A DNA stretch of 22,178 bases from an uncultured Armatimonadota bacterium (GCA_903881535.1 CAIRTT010000180.1:1-22178), one strand, 5' to 3'. Positions 1 through 8,661 are shown, numbered from the stretch's first letter. Numbers and translations are program-made. The notes: a model not told the origin generated them from the sequence alone.

Positions 1-1
1 A

Positions 2-187
2 ATGCCTCCGGGCGGCGGACCTGGCGGAATGCGAGGGGGCGGTGGACCAGGTGGTCCTGGCGGGCCACCCGTATCCGCAAAGGCAAGCGGTAAGTTTGTG
101 ACCATCGTCCGTGGACGTACGGTTTACATCTACTCCGCAGATGGCCTAAAGCTCCTTGAAACAAAGCAGCTTCCTGAGCAACAATAG
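2..187 (+). CDS. Gly/Pro-rich protein, C-terminal part (5' truncated)
   Basis: The reading frame is open at the window edge, so this is the last roughly 60 codons of a longer gene. The first 23 residues are a low-complexity Gly/Pro/Met-rich stretch. A short folded-looking tail follows (GKFVTIVRGRTVYIYSADGL), resembling one blade of a beta-propeller or a beta-hairpin: strand, turn, then 'D-G-L-K-L-L-E'. I have the impression that similar tails (Gly/Pro/Met linker, then a sentence like 'VLRGNTLY-F-A-TLKL') occur in predicted exported proteins of Armatimonadota, but I cannot check this. No function can be assigned. It ends 7 bp before the preferred start of the HupE/UreJ-like gene, so the two may be cotranscribed. 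Confidence 0.6.
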   Translation: MPPGGGPGGMRGGGGPGGPGGPPVSAKASGKFVTIVRGRTVYIYSADGLKLLETKQLPEQQ

Positions 188-194
188 TCACAGC

Positions 195-1283
195 ATGATG
201 GATTTCACCAGCCACCGGGTAGCATGGCGACTTATTTTGCGCTGTTGCTGCCTGGTGGTGCTGCCTATTTTCTTTGTCGTGCGTGGCTTTGCCCATGACC
301 CCGCGCTGTCATCCGTAAAGGTGATGCTCACAGGGAAAGAAATGGCCATTTCTGTAACCGTCCATCAGCTGGCGCTCGAGAAAGCCACCGGACACCGTTT
401 AGATCCGGTGGATACCGATATCGCTATCCGGTCACGGACATTTGTCTACGCAGGCAGCACGCGTGTCGAGGCGAAAATGGCATCCCTGGATGTAGACGCA
501 AAGGGTGGTGCCGTGACCTGGTCGACGCGTGTTCCGTGGAATAGCCAGCCTGTTTCCGTGCGCCAAGCCGTTTTCCCAGATGACCCGGCAGCGAAATCAT
601 TGGTTACCATTTACAAAGATGGCCGCGCGATTTTTGACACGGTCTACGATTCCAAGACGGTGCAGCTTGCTCCAACCGGATTGCAGTCCCCTGAGGCCTG
701 GTACGTCCGCTTGCTTCGTTTTACCGGGACTGGCATTAGCCATATCTTTATCGGCATCGACCACGTCTGCTTTGTAATCGGCCTGGTCCTGCTCGGCGGC
801 TCCCTCCGTGGATTGCTCCGCGTTGTGACATCCTTTACGATTGCCCACAGCATCACGCTAGCGCTTGCCGCACTTGGTTTGGTCACTCTCCCGGCACGTA
901 TTGTCGAGCCGCTTATTGCCATCTCGATCAGCGGCATCGCCATCGATAACATCCTCCAGCTCCGCCGCACTTACACCAATGTTGATACCGCCTGGAAGCA
1001 CCGCGTCGCGGCGACCTTTGTCTTCGGGCTTTTGCATGGCTTTGGGTTTGCGGGAGCCCTCGGGACACTTGATCTAACAGGAACGCAGCTGGCAACCAGC
1101 CTCTGGGGCTTCAATCTTGGCGTTGAGCTGGGGCAGCTCGTAATCGTCCTCTGCACTGCACCGCTCATCGGAATCATTGTGAAAAAATATCCCATCCATG
1201 GCCGCATCCTGCGTATCTCAGGAAGCATCGCCATCGGACTCGCCGGCCTCTTTTGGTTTGTCCAGCGCATCACTGCGGGATAG
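195..1283 (+). CDS. HupE/UreJ-family membrane protein
   Basis: Predicted inner-membrane protein of the HupE/UreJ_2 type. The family is linked to nickel or other metal uptake, although members outside hydrogenase and urease operons are uncharacterised. An N-terminal signal/TM segment ending near 'RGFA-HDP' precedes an extracytoplasmic beta-rich domain of about 150 residues. The C-terminal half has about six TM helices carrying the family's histidine/acidic motifs: HIFIGIDHVCF, FTIAHSITLAL, LLHGFGFAGAL and FNLGVELGQ. The start is uncertain. The frame is open to a TTG at 156, which would overlap the preceding gene. ATG 195 (or 198) clears that overlap and gives a compact signal peptide, but no good Shine-Dalgarno lies before either. 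No hydrogenase, urease or nickel enzyme is nearby, so the transported substrate is unknown. Family assignment is firm; function is not. Confidence 0.88.
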   Translation: MMDFTSHRVAWRLILRCCCLVVLPIFFVVRGFAHDPALSSVKVMLTGKEMAISVTVHQLALEKATGHRLDPVDTDIAIRSRTFVYAGSTRVEAKMASLDVDAKGGAVTWSTRVPWNSQPVSVRQAVFPDDPAAKSLVTIYKDGRAIFDTVYDSKTVQLAPTGLQSPEAWYVRLLRFTGTGISHIFIGIDHVCFVIGLVLLGGSLRGLLRVVTSFTIAHSITLALAALGLVTLPARIVEPLIAISISGIAIDNILQLRRTYTNVDTAWKHRVAATFVFGLLHGFGFAGALGTLDLTGTQLATSLWGFNLGVELGQLVIVLCTAPLIGIIVKKYPIHGRILRISGSIAIGLAGLFWFVQRITAG

Positions 1284-1349
1284 GAAATACGCGCGATTTC
1301 AGCGAACTGCTTTCTTGATGTCGCATTTAGTGACAGCGGAGGCAAGGCA

Positions 1350-2522
1350 ATGGGACCAGCGTATTATCCGAAACCGGATGCAGAGGGTGGTTGGAGAACG
1401 GCACGGGATGCCCGTACAGCGCGAAAAGTTGCCGGTGTCGACCTTACCCGCCTCGATCAAGCCTGGGAATTCAATACACGCTGCGCCGCTCACACCAGCC
1501 TCGTCGTTATCCGTAAAGGGTGGCTGGTTTACGAGAAGTACATCGGGCGCGCATCCCGGATGTGTAATCCTGACATGGCGAGCACGGGCAAAGCATTTAC
1601 GAGTATCGCATGCGGCATCATGTTGCGCGAGTTTGCAGACCGCTTTCCGCAGGGGCTTGCGACAAAGGTTTTCACAAGAGAGTTTTTACCGGAAGCCTTC
1701 CCGCTAGATGACCCACGCAAAGCCGATATCACCCTTGGCCAGCTGCTTTGTATGACCGCGGGCTACCACGGTGAGGGCACGAGCCCGGGGTTTCGCAATG
1801 GGCAGGTCGTTCCGCTTACCCCTGTCCCCGGACAGGACATTCGAAATTTGGATTTGTCATCGCTGCGGACGGCGCTGTGGTGTAGCCCAGGGGATGGTTA
1901 TTCGTATTCGAGTCCTGCGCCGCATATTGCATCGATGGTGCTGCGCCGCGTGTCGGGGATGGACCTCAAGGATTACATCCAGTCGCGTCTTGGCAAGCCG
2001 ATGGGCTGGGGGGCTTGGGATTACTGCTTACGCCGCGGTGACTATGTACAGAAGGTTGCTAACGGTGCGGGGAGTATTGCGCTCCATGCAACGGATGCGG
2101 TGCGTTTTGGGTATTGTCTTGCCCGCGGCGGGCAGTGGGATGGAAAACAGGTCGTGCCAAAGGATTACATCGACCTCTGTCACTCGGCGAGTCCCTTCAA
2201 TCCGCATACGCCTTTTAGTTTGCAGTGGGAGCAGAACTCGGATGGCCACGTGGCTGGCGCTCCCCGGGATGCGTTTTTCAAAAGCGGCGCCGGCGGCTTT
2301 TGCCTCTATGTCATCCCGAGCCTCGACTTGGTCATCTACCGCATGGGCGGATCCACCGGGCAGTACGATCCGACGTTCACGGACATCCCGCAGCCAAAAC
2401 CGGATACATCTAGGGATACCTGGAAGCCAGCCCCGCGCAGCTTGTTCTACGATGGCGGCCTCTACGGCGAGGATGGCCTCCGGCGCGTACTTGAAATGGT
2501 CTGTGCGGCGGTCGTGGATTAG
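1350..2522 (+). CDS. Serine hydrolase, beta-lactamase class C / PBP4* fold
   Basis: Member of the beta-lactamase/transpeptidase-like serine hydrolases (PF00144 type), which includes class C beta-lactamases, D-aminopeptidases and esterases. The nucleophile motif S-x-x-K is S78-T-G-K81. The second motif appears as Y186-S-S188 where Y-x-N is usual. A glycine-rich 'KSGAGG' late in the protein (about residue 310) sits where the K-T-G-like strand would be. The start is well supported: GGAGG at 1338-1342 lies 7 nt before the ATG. No signal peptide is visible, so the enzyme is probably cytoplasmic, which argues against a periplasmic penicillin-resistance role. The C-terminus has a long Pro-rich insert with 'DTSRDTWKP'. 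It ends 7 bp from the convergent helicase gene with no terminator between. The substrate cannot be told from sequence. Confidence 0.88.
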   Translation: MGPAYYPKPDAEGGWRTARDARTARKVAGVDLTRLDQAWEFNTRCAAHTSLVVIRKGWLVYEKYIGRASRMCNPDMASTGKAFTSIACGIMLREFADRFPQGLATKVFTREFLPEAFPLDDPRKADITLGQLLCMTAGYHGEGTSPGFRNGQVVPLTPVPGQDIRNLDLSSLRTALWCSPGDGYSYSSPAPHIASMVLRRVSGMDLKDYIQSRLGKPMGWGAWDYCLRRGDYVQKVANGAGSIALHATDAVRFGYCLARGGQWDGKQVVPKDYIDLCHSASPFNPHTPFSLQWEQNSDGHVAGAPRDAFFKSGAGGFCLYVIPSLDLVIYRMGGSTGQYDPTFTDIPQPKPDTSRDTWKPAPRSLFYDGGLYGEDGLRRVLEMVCAAVVD

Positions 2523-2529
2523 GCGGTCG

Positions 2530-4767
2530 CTACTCTGCTGTCACATCCACAAACTTAGTCCAGTCGTAGATGGCATTGATTTGCTTTCCGCGCGTCTTTT
2601 TTGATGTCACTACGGCGAAAATGGATGTGCCAAAGCCGCTTGGTTCGGATCGCTCCGTTGTCGTTTTATCTTGTGGCTGAAGCTGTTTTGCTTGCTCTTG
2701 AGCACCCTCGACAGCGGTGATGGTATTCGCCGCCGCCTCCTGCTGGATGGTAACCGCAGTAACTTCGGTTTCGTCATCTGTGTCATCAATGTGGATGATG
2801 TCCGGGTCGAGGAGCGGTGGTGTGACGACATCCACGGGTGGTTCAGGCGTAGGCTCTGTTTTCTGGATAGTTTGTTTTGGTTCGGGTGCTACCAGGGGCA
2901 GCTTGACCGGCCGCACAGGGATGTTTTTCTTGAAGTCCTGGTGTGTGGATGCGGCATTAATGCATGCGGCGGCGCGCTCGAGGAGTGTTGCCAGCTGTGA
3001 GACGGCGATGTCGGGTTCGAGGACGATGGCAAGCCTGACGGCGCGGGTGAGCCCGATGTAAAGCTGTTGACGGGCATTTGTCCGCTCAGTCAAGCGCTCC
3101 AAATCCAAGAGGACGACAATGCTTGCTTCTACACCTCGGCAGCTGTGAAATGTCGATAGGCGCACCTGATGATCGCGCGCTGTGGTGTCACGATTTGCCT
3201 TGAGTGTGAAGTCGATGAACGAGATTTCGAGATTTTGTAGTGCTGTTAGCAGTGCGGTGTACGTAGGGCTCTTTTTGCTCGGGATGAGAATCAAAATATC
3301 AGAGTGCTTTTCGGGTGCTTCGAGCTCAGCGATGATGGCTTCTATCTGCGTCTTGATACCGGCGGTATGCATGTCCGCTGTTTCACTTCGCAGACGGGTC
3401 TCCACCTTGTAGCGGCGAATGGCAGGTGGTCGTCCGATGCTGCGTAAGGGGCGAACCTCCTCGTGCATACCGTGGCACTTCCCAGCCAGCACCCGCTTTG
3501 CAACAACTTCGATTTGTTCCTCAGATGAAAATGCCTCACATACGATTTGTGCTGCTTGAAATGTTTGCGCTGTGGTCCGGTAGACCTTTTCAAGCTCACA
3601 TAGTTCGCTATCATCCATAAAATCGTTCAGCCAAGCTGCCATCGAATCCCTATAGAGGTCCTGTCCGATTCCAACGCCGATCGCGATGCTGGTGTTATGC
3701 CGGGTAATCGACTCAAGCAGCTGGCCGACATAGTCCTTCAAATCCTGGGCTTCATCCAGGAGGACAGTGTCATACGCCTCCCATAGGAAGTCCGTTTCAA
3801 CCATTCTGTCGATAACCGCTCCCGCAAACGCGTCGTAGTCATCATCCACAAGAGTACACCCAAGGTTGCCCGTCTTGTTGAGAAGCTCGATGTGATCAAA
3901 AATGGTGTGGACGGTGATGCTTCCATATCCGGTGACCTTTCGGAATGAGCTGACCATTTGCTCAATGTTCGTTCGGAGGACGTGGTTGTAGCAAAGAAAA
4001 AGGACATGTTTGCCGTTTTCAGCGTGGTACTTGGCGATGGACAGCAGCTGCCAAGTCTTACCGGTGCCCGGCACGCCAATGAGGGTGATACGCGATGTGG
4101 CATCAATTGGAGCACGCTTTTGCGCCACGCCGCGGTAATAGCGTTCAAACTTTTCCAGCATCTGGCTATCTGACTCATCCGAGCGTTCGGCAGACTTGTT
4201 GCCCAGCAATGTGATGAGCTTTTGGATTGCTAAATCTGGTACTGCCGCTGCTGTATAACCCTGGCGAATCGCGGGTTGTTCGTAAATCGTCAGGAGCTGC
4301 CTGCGGAAGTGCGTGGTACCTGAGTCGATATCCTCCCGGAACAACATCCCGTTACCAAGGTCTAGCGCTTGCTTATTTTTGGCCCAGGTCTGTTGCCACT
4401 CCTTACGGCTGATATTGGTCCACAGGACTGTCGCAATGGTAAATGGAAATTCGCCATCATTGTCATTTACATAATTCTTAAGCGCATGGAGCTGCGTCTG
4501 GGCCTGCTTGATCGCTGAACGTTTGTTTCGATCCTGACCGACTGACATACAGTCTGCATTGAATTGATGAACGGAACTGATCGGAAAGGCTTTGAGTTCG
4601 ATAACGAATGTCCCGATGGCATCATCGATCAGGAAGAGGTCTGTCTCCGGAAGCCTTCCTTCGATCGTGGGCCAGAGGTGGATGTGGCCATCATCCAACG
4701 ACTGCAGCTGCTCAAAGGCAGCTTTTTCTGCTGGGTGGGCAAAATGGTAGTCACGATATGTTGGCAT
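2530..4767 (-). CDS. NERD nuclease domain fused to SF1 (UvrD/Rep-like) helicase
   Basis: Two-domain DNA-processing enzyme. Residues 1-165 look like a NERD (nuclease-related) domain: the PD-(D/E)xK-type core is D43 ('ETDLFLID') and E57-L-K59, followed by a Q-rich helix near 88-92. The helicase begins about residue 220: Walker A GVPGTGKT at 231-238, motif Ia 'CYNHVL' at 259-264, Walker B 'VLLDEAQD' at 335-342, motif IV region 'YRTTAQTF', motif V 'STFHSCRGVEASIVVLLDLE' near 538-557, and motif VI 'QQLYIGLTRAV' near 568-577. Residues 620-720 form an acidic, Pro/Thr/Gln-rich linker, with a conserved-looking basic/aromatic tail ('YDWTKFVDV'). The arrangement fits DNA repair or anti-phage defence helicase-nucleases, but no partner defence gene is adjacent. 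The kinase gene lies 93 bp upstream on the same strand, separated by a possible terminator. Confidence 0.88.
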   Translation of the reverse strand: MPTYRDYHFAHPAEKAAFEQLQSLDDGHIHLWPTIEGRLPETDLFLIDDAIGTFVIELKAFPISSVHQFNADCMSVGQDRNKRSAIKQAQTQLHALKNYVNDNDGEFPFTIATVLWTNISRKEWQQTWAKNKQALDLGNGMLFREDIDSGTTHFRRQLLTIYEQPAIRQGYTAAAVPDLAIQKLITLLGNKSAERSDESDSQMLEKFERYYRGVAQKRAPIDATSRITLIGVPGTGKTWQLLSIAKYHAENGKHVLFLCYNHVLRTNIEQMVSSFRKVTGYGSITVHTIFDHIELLNKTGNLGCTLVDDDYDAFAGAVIDRMVETDFLWEAYDTVLLDEAQDLKDYVGQLLESITRHNTSIAIGVGIGQDLYRDSMAAWLNDFMDDSELCELEKVYRTTAQTFQAAQIVCEAFSSEEQIEVVAKRVLAGKCHGMHEEVRPLRSIGRPPAIRRYKVETRLRSETADMHTAGIKTQIEAIIAELEAPEKHSDILILIPSKKSPTYTALLTALQNLEISFIDFTLKANRDTTARDHQVRLSTFHSCRGVEASIVVLLDLERLTERTNARQQLYIGLTRAVRLAIVLEPDIAVSQLATLLERAAACINAASTHQDFKKNIPVRPVKLPLVAPEPKQTIQKTEPTPEPPVDVVTPPLLDPDIIHIDDTDDETEVTAVTIQQEAAANTITAVEGAQEQAKQLQPQDKTTTERSEPSGFGTSIFAVVTSKKTRGKQINAIYDWTKFVDVTAE

Positions 4768-4853
4768 TGTGTGGGCATCCAGACCTTGGGGTGTCTGTTA
4801 TGTACGGACTTACCTGCCTGAAATCCTGCCCACCTGTAGCAAACAACAGAAGA

Positions 4854-4869
4854 CCGGTAGCTATACCGG
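4854..4869 (-). terminator. Hairpin overlapping the hybrid-kinase stop codon
   Basis: CCGGTA and TACCGG form a 6-bp stem around a GCTA loop that contains the kinase stop codon. Read on the minus strand the stem is followed by TCTTCTGTTGTTT, an interrupted U-rich tract. This could be an intrinsic terminator separating the kinase from the downstream helicase gene, though the tract is weaker than a classical one. Confidence 0.45.
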
Positions 4870-7800
4870 CTTTTCCACTAACACCTGGCGTCGAATGGCA
4901 TCCAATACGGTGTCGATGTCATTGCCAGCCTTTTGCATAACGGCTTGCACACGGTCCTTCAGAAACGCTGTATCTGAGGCTGATAGCTGTTTGGCCGTGA
5001 CAACGATAACGGGTATTCCAGCGCCATCCGGGGTGCTCCGCAGCCGCGCCAGAAACTCAAAGCCATCCATCTCAGGCATCACCAGGTCAAGGAGGATTGC
5101 CGCCGGCCGCTTTGCTGCGACCTTTTCGAGGGCATCCCGGCCGTTGGTCGCTGTCTCCACAGAATAGCCATCCTTGGTAAGATTGCGCAGCCACAGTGCC
5201 TGCATGTCGGCATCGTCTTCCACGACAAGAAGATGCCCAGATGCTGTCGCGGCTATTCCCCGCAAAATGACCGCGAGGCGGTTCCAGTCAACCGGCTTGC
5301 TGACGAACTCGAATGCACCAAGCGAGACGCCCATATCCCGCGTGTCCGAAACGGAAACCAGAATAACCGGAATTCGGCTTGTCGCAGGATTTGACTTGAT
5401 GGCATCCATCACCATCCAACCGTCCATCCCGGGCATCAGGATGTCTGTCGTCACAGCAACCGGCCGCAGCTCATTCACGAGGCGGATGCCTTCCTGACCC
5501 GTGGATGCGGTTACAACGGAATAGCCTTCACGACTGAGATTTCTGGAAATGAGGGTGAGCATGTCCGGGTCATCATCAATGGCCACGACCACCGGACGGC
5601 CATCGGGATTCAATGGGGTCTCCTGCACTACGGCGGGTAACTGCTCTGACGGTTCAACGGGAACCTCTGTAAGCGCCGGGGCAATGCGCGGGAGCGTAAC
5701 GATGAACGTAGAACCGACATTTTCCGTGCTTTCTACGGTGATATCGCCACCGAGGAGCTGGCAGAATTTACGGCTGATCGCAAGGCCAAGCCCGGTACCG
5801 CCGTACTTGCGCGTTGTGGATGCATCCGCCTGCGTAAACGCCTGAAAGAGCTTTGAGAGCTGCTCTGGCGTCATCCCGATACCAGTGTCCGTGACCTTAA
5901 AGACAACCGTATCCGAGCCGGGCACCGGTGCCGCAGAGAGGGTGATCGTCCCGCCATCCGTGAACTTCGATGCATTGCTAAGCAGGTTGAACAGCGTCTG
6001 CCGTAGCTTTGTGAGGTCGGAGTAGATTGTTCCGATGTCGGGTGCGACATCGATGACCAGCTTGTTATTGTTTTTCTGGATGAGTGGGGTGACGGTGGCT
6101 CGGACTTCATCGACAACCGCAGCAACATCAACGGTTTCGCAAAACGTCGTCATTTTGCCGGCTTCGATTTTGGAGAGGTCCAAAATGTCGTTGATCAGCA
6201 TCAGGAGGTGCTTACCCGCGCCATGGATACGCTTCAGGTCGGGAATGAAGTCTTCCTGACCAACATCTTCAGCCTCTTCCATGAGCATTTCGCTGTAGCC
6301 GATGATGGCGTTCATCGGGGTTCGGAGCTCATGGCTCATGTTTGCGAGGAACGAGCTCTTTGTACGGTTGGCACCTTCGGCATCTTCACGGGCAGCTTCC
6401 GCTTCGATACGCGCATCATCCGCTTTTTGCAATGCATCTGCGAGGGCCGAAGTACGGTCCGCGACGGTGGATTCGAGGCCGTGGTTTAGTTCTTCAAGAC
6501 GTTGTTCACGTGCTTTGACTTGCCCGGCCATGTCGATAAAGCCGTGCGCGAGAAAGCCCAGGTCATCCTTGCGGCGGGCGGTCTTGGTCAGGGTTTCTGG
6601 TTTGAAGGTACCCTTTTCCATTTCGGTGGTCGAGCGCGAGAGGAGAGCCAGCGGACGGAGAACAGAGCGCAGAACAAGTCCGATGATGACTCCGGTCAGG
6701 ATGAGGCCAAAGAGCGCGAGCCGGCCAGTTTTGATGGAGAGGTCTTTGAGGGGCTCGACGATCTGTGCAACGGGGAAGCTGAGAACGACTTTCCAGCCCG
6801 TTTTCGGGGATGTATCCCAGTAGAGGATACGGTCGTCGCCATTTTCGGATGCAAACGTCATTCCACGTGGCTGGGAAATGATGTCAGGTCCGCCAGGGAG
6901 CTCGGTGATTTTCATCCCATTCTGGATTTGGAACGGTTTTTTTGTTGCAGCTTCCGCAGCCAGTTTTTTTACATCGGCTGTAAACGCTGCAGGGTCCGCA
7001 TCCGGTCCAGCGGCGAATCCAGCCGAGATTCCCTTGATAAACTCGCTGCCAACCGTTACCTTTTGGGGCTTTTGTTGCACATTGGATTTTTGGTTTGGAT
7101 GAGAAATCAGCTTTCCACTTCCACTGACAAGAAATGCATAGGTGGGCTGAACGCCCGGTGGGAGCTTTAGTTCAGGCGCGCGTGGACCAAAGTCGGATGT
7201 CACTTCCATCAGGCCGCCCGACCCGATACGGATTGGTTTGTTTTCCCGCTTCGCCCTTTCGAACACCCGCTTGTCATTGCCACGCTGGCGGCCGACATTG
7301 GTCACAAAGGAGCCAATAGACTCCAGGGCGAAATCGACACCCGTGACACCGATAAGCGAACCGGATTCGGCGTATACCGGTCGTGTCATACTTACCATCA
7401 GGATGTTGGAGCCACCCTCATCAAAGTACGGCTCGGTGATGAACTGTTTCTTGCTTTGTATGGCATTTGTATACCAAAGCTGATCTTTGTCATGAAAGTC
7501 ATATTTTATGCGAATGAGATTAGGGAAGGACTTCCGGTCGATCAGGTAGTACGAGTCTGGATCGTTAGCTGACTTGGCATCGTAGTACATATACGTGGCG
7601 TAGAAGTCATTCTTTGGAATCTGACGCATCAGGTCGCGGATAAATGCTGGCATGGATGGATCCGGCGTTGGACCGTGGACATGCTGGCGGGCAGCGATTG
7701 CTTTTGGGATGACCTCGAGCTTTTCGATGTTGGACTCAAGGGTGCGGACAGATGTTTCCAGCTTGATGGAGGCGAATTCGCCAGCATTTTGTACAAGCTC

Positions 7801-7932
7801 GACAAGGCGGAGGACATACGTGACAAAGAGGACGAACAAGATGACCTGACTGATGAGCAAGGTCATCGTCCAGCCTAGCCGCCACGCCAGGCTTTTGGGT
7901 TTTGTTGGTCGCTTTGGTGCCACTTTCGTCAT
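4861..7932 (-). CDS. Hybrid sensor histidine kinase: dCache-HAMP-HisKA-HATPase-REC-REC
   Basis: Membrane sensor kinase of 1023 residues. TM1 is at about 22-44, followed by a large periplasmic double-Cache-type sensor (about 50-395; 'TEPYFDEGGSNILMVSMTRP' near 166-185 and 'GVTGVDFALESI' are typical Cache pieces, which usually bind small organic ligands). TM2 is at about 403-421, then HAMP (about 422-475) and a coiled coil (475-520). HisKA has the phospho-acceptor H534 in 'NMSHELRTPMNA'. The ATPase shows the N box N653, G1 'DTGIGM' (682-687) and G2 'GGTGLGLA' (711-718). Receiver 1 (about 781-890) has D830 and K879, and receiver 2 (about 900-1015) has D949 and K1001; both keep the acidic pocket (DDD/EDD). 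No DNA-binding output is attached, so a phosphotransfer partner must lie elsewhere. GGGAG about 11 nt before the ATG supports the start. The ligand is unknown. Confidence 0.95.
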   Translation of the reverse strand: MTKVAPKRPTKPKSLAWRLGWTMTLLISQVILFVLFVTYVLRLVELVQNAGEFASIKLETSVRTLESNIEKLEVIPKAIAARQHVHGPTPDPSMPAFIRDLMRQIPKNDFYATYMYYDAKSANDPDSYYLIDRKSFPNLIRIKYDFHDKDQLWYTNAIQSKKQFITEPYFDEGGSNILMVSMTRPVYAESGSLIGVTGVDFALESIGSFVTNVGRQRGNDKRVFERAKRENKPIRIGSGGLMEVTSDFGPRAPELKLPPGVQPTYAFLVSGSGKLISHPNQKSNVQQKPQKVTVGSEFIKGISAGFAAGPDADPAAFTADVKKLAAEAATKKPFQIQNGMKITELPGGPDIISQPRGMTFASENGDDRILYWDTSPKTGWKVVLSFPVAQIVEPLKDLSIKTGRLALFGLILTGVIIGLVLRSVLRPLALLSRSTTEMEKGTFKPETLTKTARRKDDLGFLAHGFIDMAGQVKAREQRLEELNHGLESTVADRTSALADALQKADDARIEAEAAREDAEGANRTKSSFLANMSHELRTPMNAIIGYSEMLMEEAEDVGQEDFIPDLKRIHGAGKHLLMLINDILDLSKIEAGKMTTFCETVDVAAVVDEVRATVTPLIQKNNNKLVIDVAPDIGTIYSDLTKLRQTLFNLLSNASKFTDGGTITLSAAPVPGSDTVVFKVTDTGIGMTPEQLSKLFQAFTQADASTTRKYGGTGLGLAISRKFCQLLGGDITVESTENVGSTFIVTLPRIAPALTEVPVEPSEQLPAVVQETPLNPDGRPVVVAIDDDPDMLTLISRNLSREGYSVVTASTGQEGIRLVNELRPVAVTTDILMPGMDGWMVMDAIKSNPATSRIPVILVSVSDTRDMGVSLGAFEFVSKPVDWNRLAVILRGIAATASGHLLVVEDDADMQALWLRNLTKDGYSVETATNGRDALEKVAAKRPAAILLDLVMPEMDGFEFLARLRSTPDGAGIPVIVVTAKQLSASDTAFLKDRVQAVMQKAGNDIDTVLDAIRRQVLVEKPV

Positions 7933-8027
7933 AGGTTTACATTCTCCCGCAATTGTTGATGGACGTCACCTATATAAGGATGGAGAGGGGGTGGCTGGAA
8001 ATGTTGCGCTTCCCATACAAAGATAAG

Positions 8028-8053
8028 CCCCCGGAACAGCTGTGTTCCAGGGG
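8028..8053 (-). terminator. Hairpin downstream of the DUF2892 gene
   Basis: CCCC-C-GGAACA / TGTTCC-A-GGGG makes a 10-bp stem with one internal mismatch and a 4-nt loop, about 33 bp after the DUF2892 stop codon. On the minus strand it is followed by the moderately T-rich CTTATCTTTGT. It is probably a weak intrinsic terminator between this gene and the kinase gene. Confidence 0.55.
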
Positions 8054-8086
8054 ATGTATAGTCGGCTACTGTTAGACCGCTTGGGT

Positions 8087-8305
8087 TTAGTGCACGAATG
8101 TCAACTTGGGCTTGGTTGTGTCGATCCCTAAGCGCTTGTACAGAGGGCAACGACCCGCCAACCCGGTGATTACAAGTACCGCTCCTGTGATTCCGAGCAC
8201 TCCGTTTACAAAGCTTGGCAACGGGCCCATGACGGCTGTGATGAGCAGTGCATCCCCAATGTATGCCCGTGCGATCCTGTCTGCGATGCCTTCATTTATT
8301 TGCAT
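8087..8305 (-). CDS. DUF2892 / YgaP-type small membrane protein
   Basis: A 72-residue protein with two hydrophobic helices (about 13-30 and 35-52) and the family's signature end 'GLAGRCPLYKRLGIDT', matching the 'G-x-CPLY-x-LLG' pattern of DUF2892 (the membrane domain also found after rhodanese in YgaP). The start at ATG 8305 is chosen because GAAGGA lies 8 nt upstream; the frame is open for 11 further codons upstream but those are not preceded by a ribosome site. The single Cys in CPLY is conserved in the family. No rhodanese partner is encoded nearby. The function of stand-alone members is not established. Confidence 0.85.
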   Translation of the reverse strand: MQINEGIADRIARAYIGDALLITAVMGPLPSFVNGVLGITGAVLVITGLAGRCPLYKRLGIDTTKPKLTFVH

Positions 8306-8574
8306 TTGTCTGTTCCTTCTCTCACCGCTAAGGGACATAGCATCGCATGCACGCGTGTCGCTTTCATCTGCCGAAGGGGTGATTTGTTTCTCTGTGCCCA
8401 GATGTAAAGAATGTCAGGTTGCAACTGCGTGTAAATGTCAGTGACAGATGGTTTTGTCTCTGAAAATGGGTTTATACAATGTCTACATCAGCGTGGAGCG
8501 TTATCACGGTGCGCATTGCCCGGAAGCAACATCAATTTCTGTTGAAATCTGAACCACAAGCGGTATCGGCATAA

Positions 8575-8593
8575 GCGTTTGTCAACAAAACGC
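8575..8593. promoter_or_regulatory. Inverted repeat upstream of the LacI-family gene (possible operator)
   Basis: GCGTTT-GTCAACA-AAACGC has perfect 6-bp arms and lies about 35 bp upstream of the proposed -35 region of the LacI-family gene. LacI-type regulators commonly bind 16-20-bp dyads near their own promoter, so an autoregulatory operator is possible. The central CG typical of many LacI operators is absent, which weakens the assignment. Confidence 0.3.
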
Positions 8594-8626
8594 CGATTCC
8601 TGCGTGGTTGTTCCATGCGATGTACA

Positions 8627-8661
8627 TTGGGTGCAAGATTGCTTGCGGTTATACTCCCGCC
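8627..8661 (+). promoter_or_regulatory. Predicted promoter of the LacI-family gene, leaderless arrangement
   Basis: TTGGGT (8627-8632, a poor -35), a 17-bp spacer and TATACT (8650-8655, 5 of 6 to the -10 consensus). Only CCCGCC separates the -10 from the ATG at 8662, so transcription should begin at or next to the A of the start codon. No Shine-Dalgarno is present, which agrees with leaderless translation. Confidence 0.45.

Larger units (their letters stand above)
8306..8661. other. Divergent intergenic region, DUF2892 / lacI
   Basis: No convincing gene lies in these 356 bp. The left part should hold the DUF2892 promoter (minus) and the right part the lacI-type promoter (plus). It contains several dyads: an 8-bp palindrome GTTGCAAC at 8418-8425, flanked by ATGTCA at 8411 and 8435; a TGTCA-G-TGACA dyad at 8436-8446; ATTTC-TGTT-GAAAT at 8535-8548; and GCGTTT-N7-AAACGC at 8575-8593. 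Such dyads are what transcription-factor sites look like, but no regulator can be named. Confidence 0.5.

Noticed and set aside
156..194. TTG start at 156 for the HupE/UreJ-like gene
   Set aside because: It would overlap the preceding gene by 32 bp and add a polar stretch before the signal peptide; ATG 195 or 198 is simpler, though no ribosome site decides it.
1771..2604. 277-codon frame overlapping the serine hydrolase
   Set aside because: Arg/Ser/Trp-rich out-of-frame reading of a gene whose own frame carries SxxK and other motifs.
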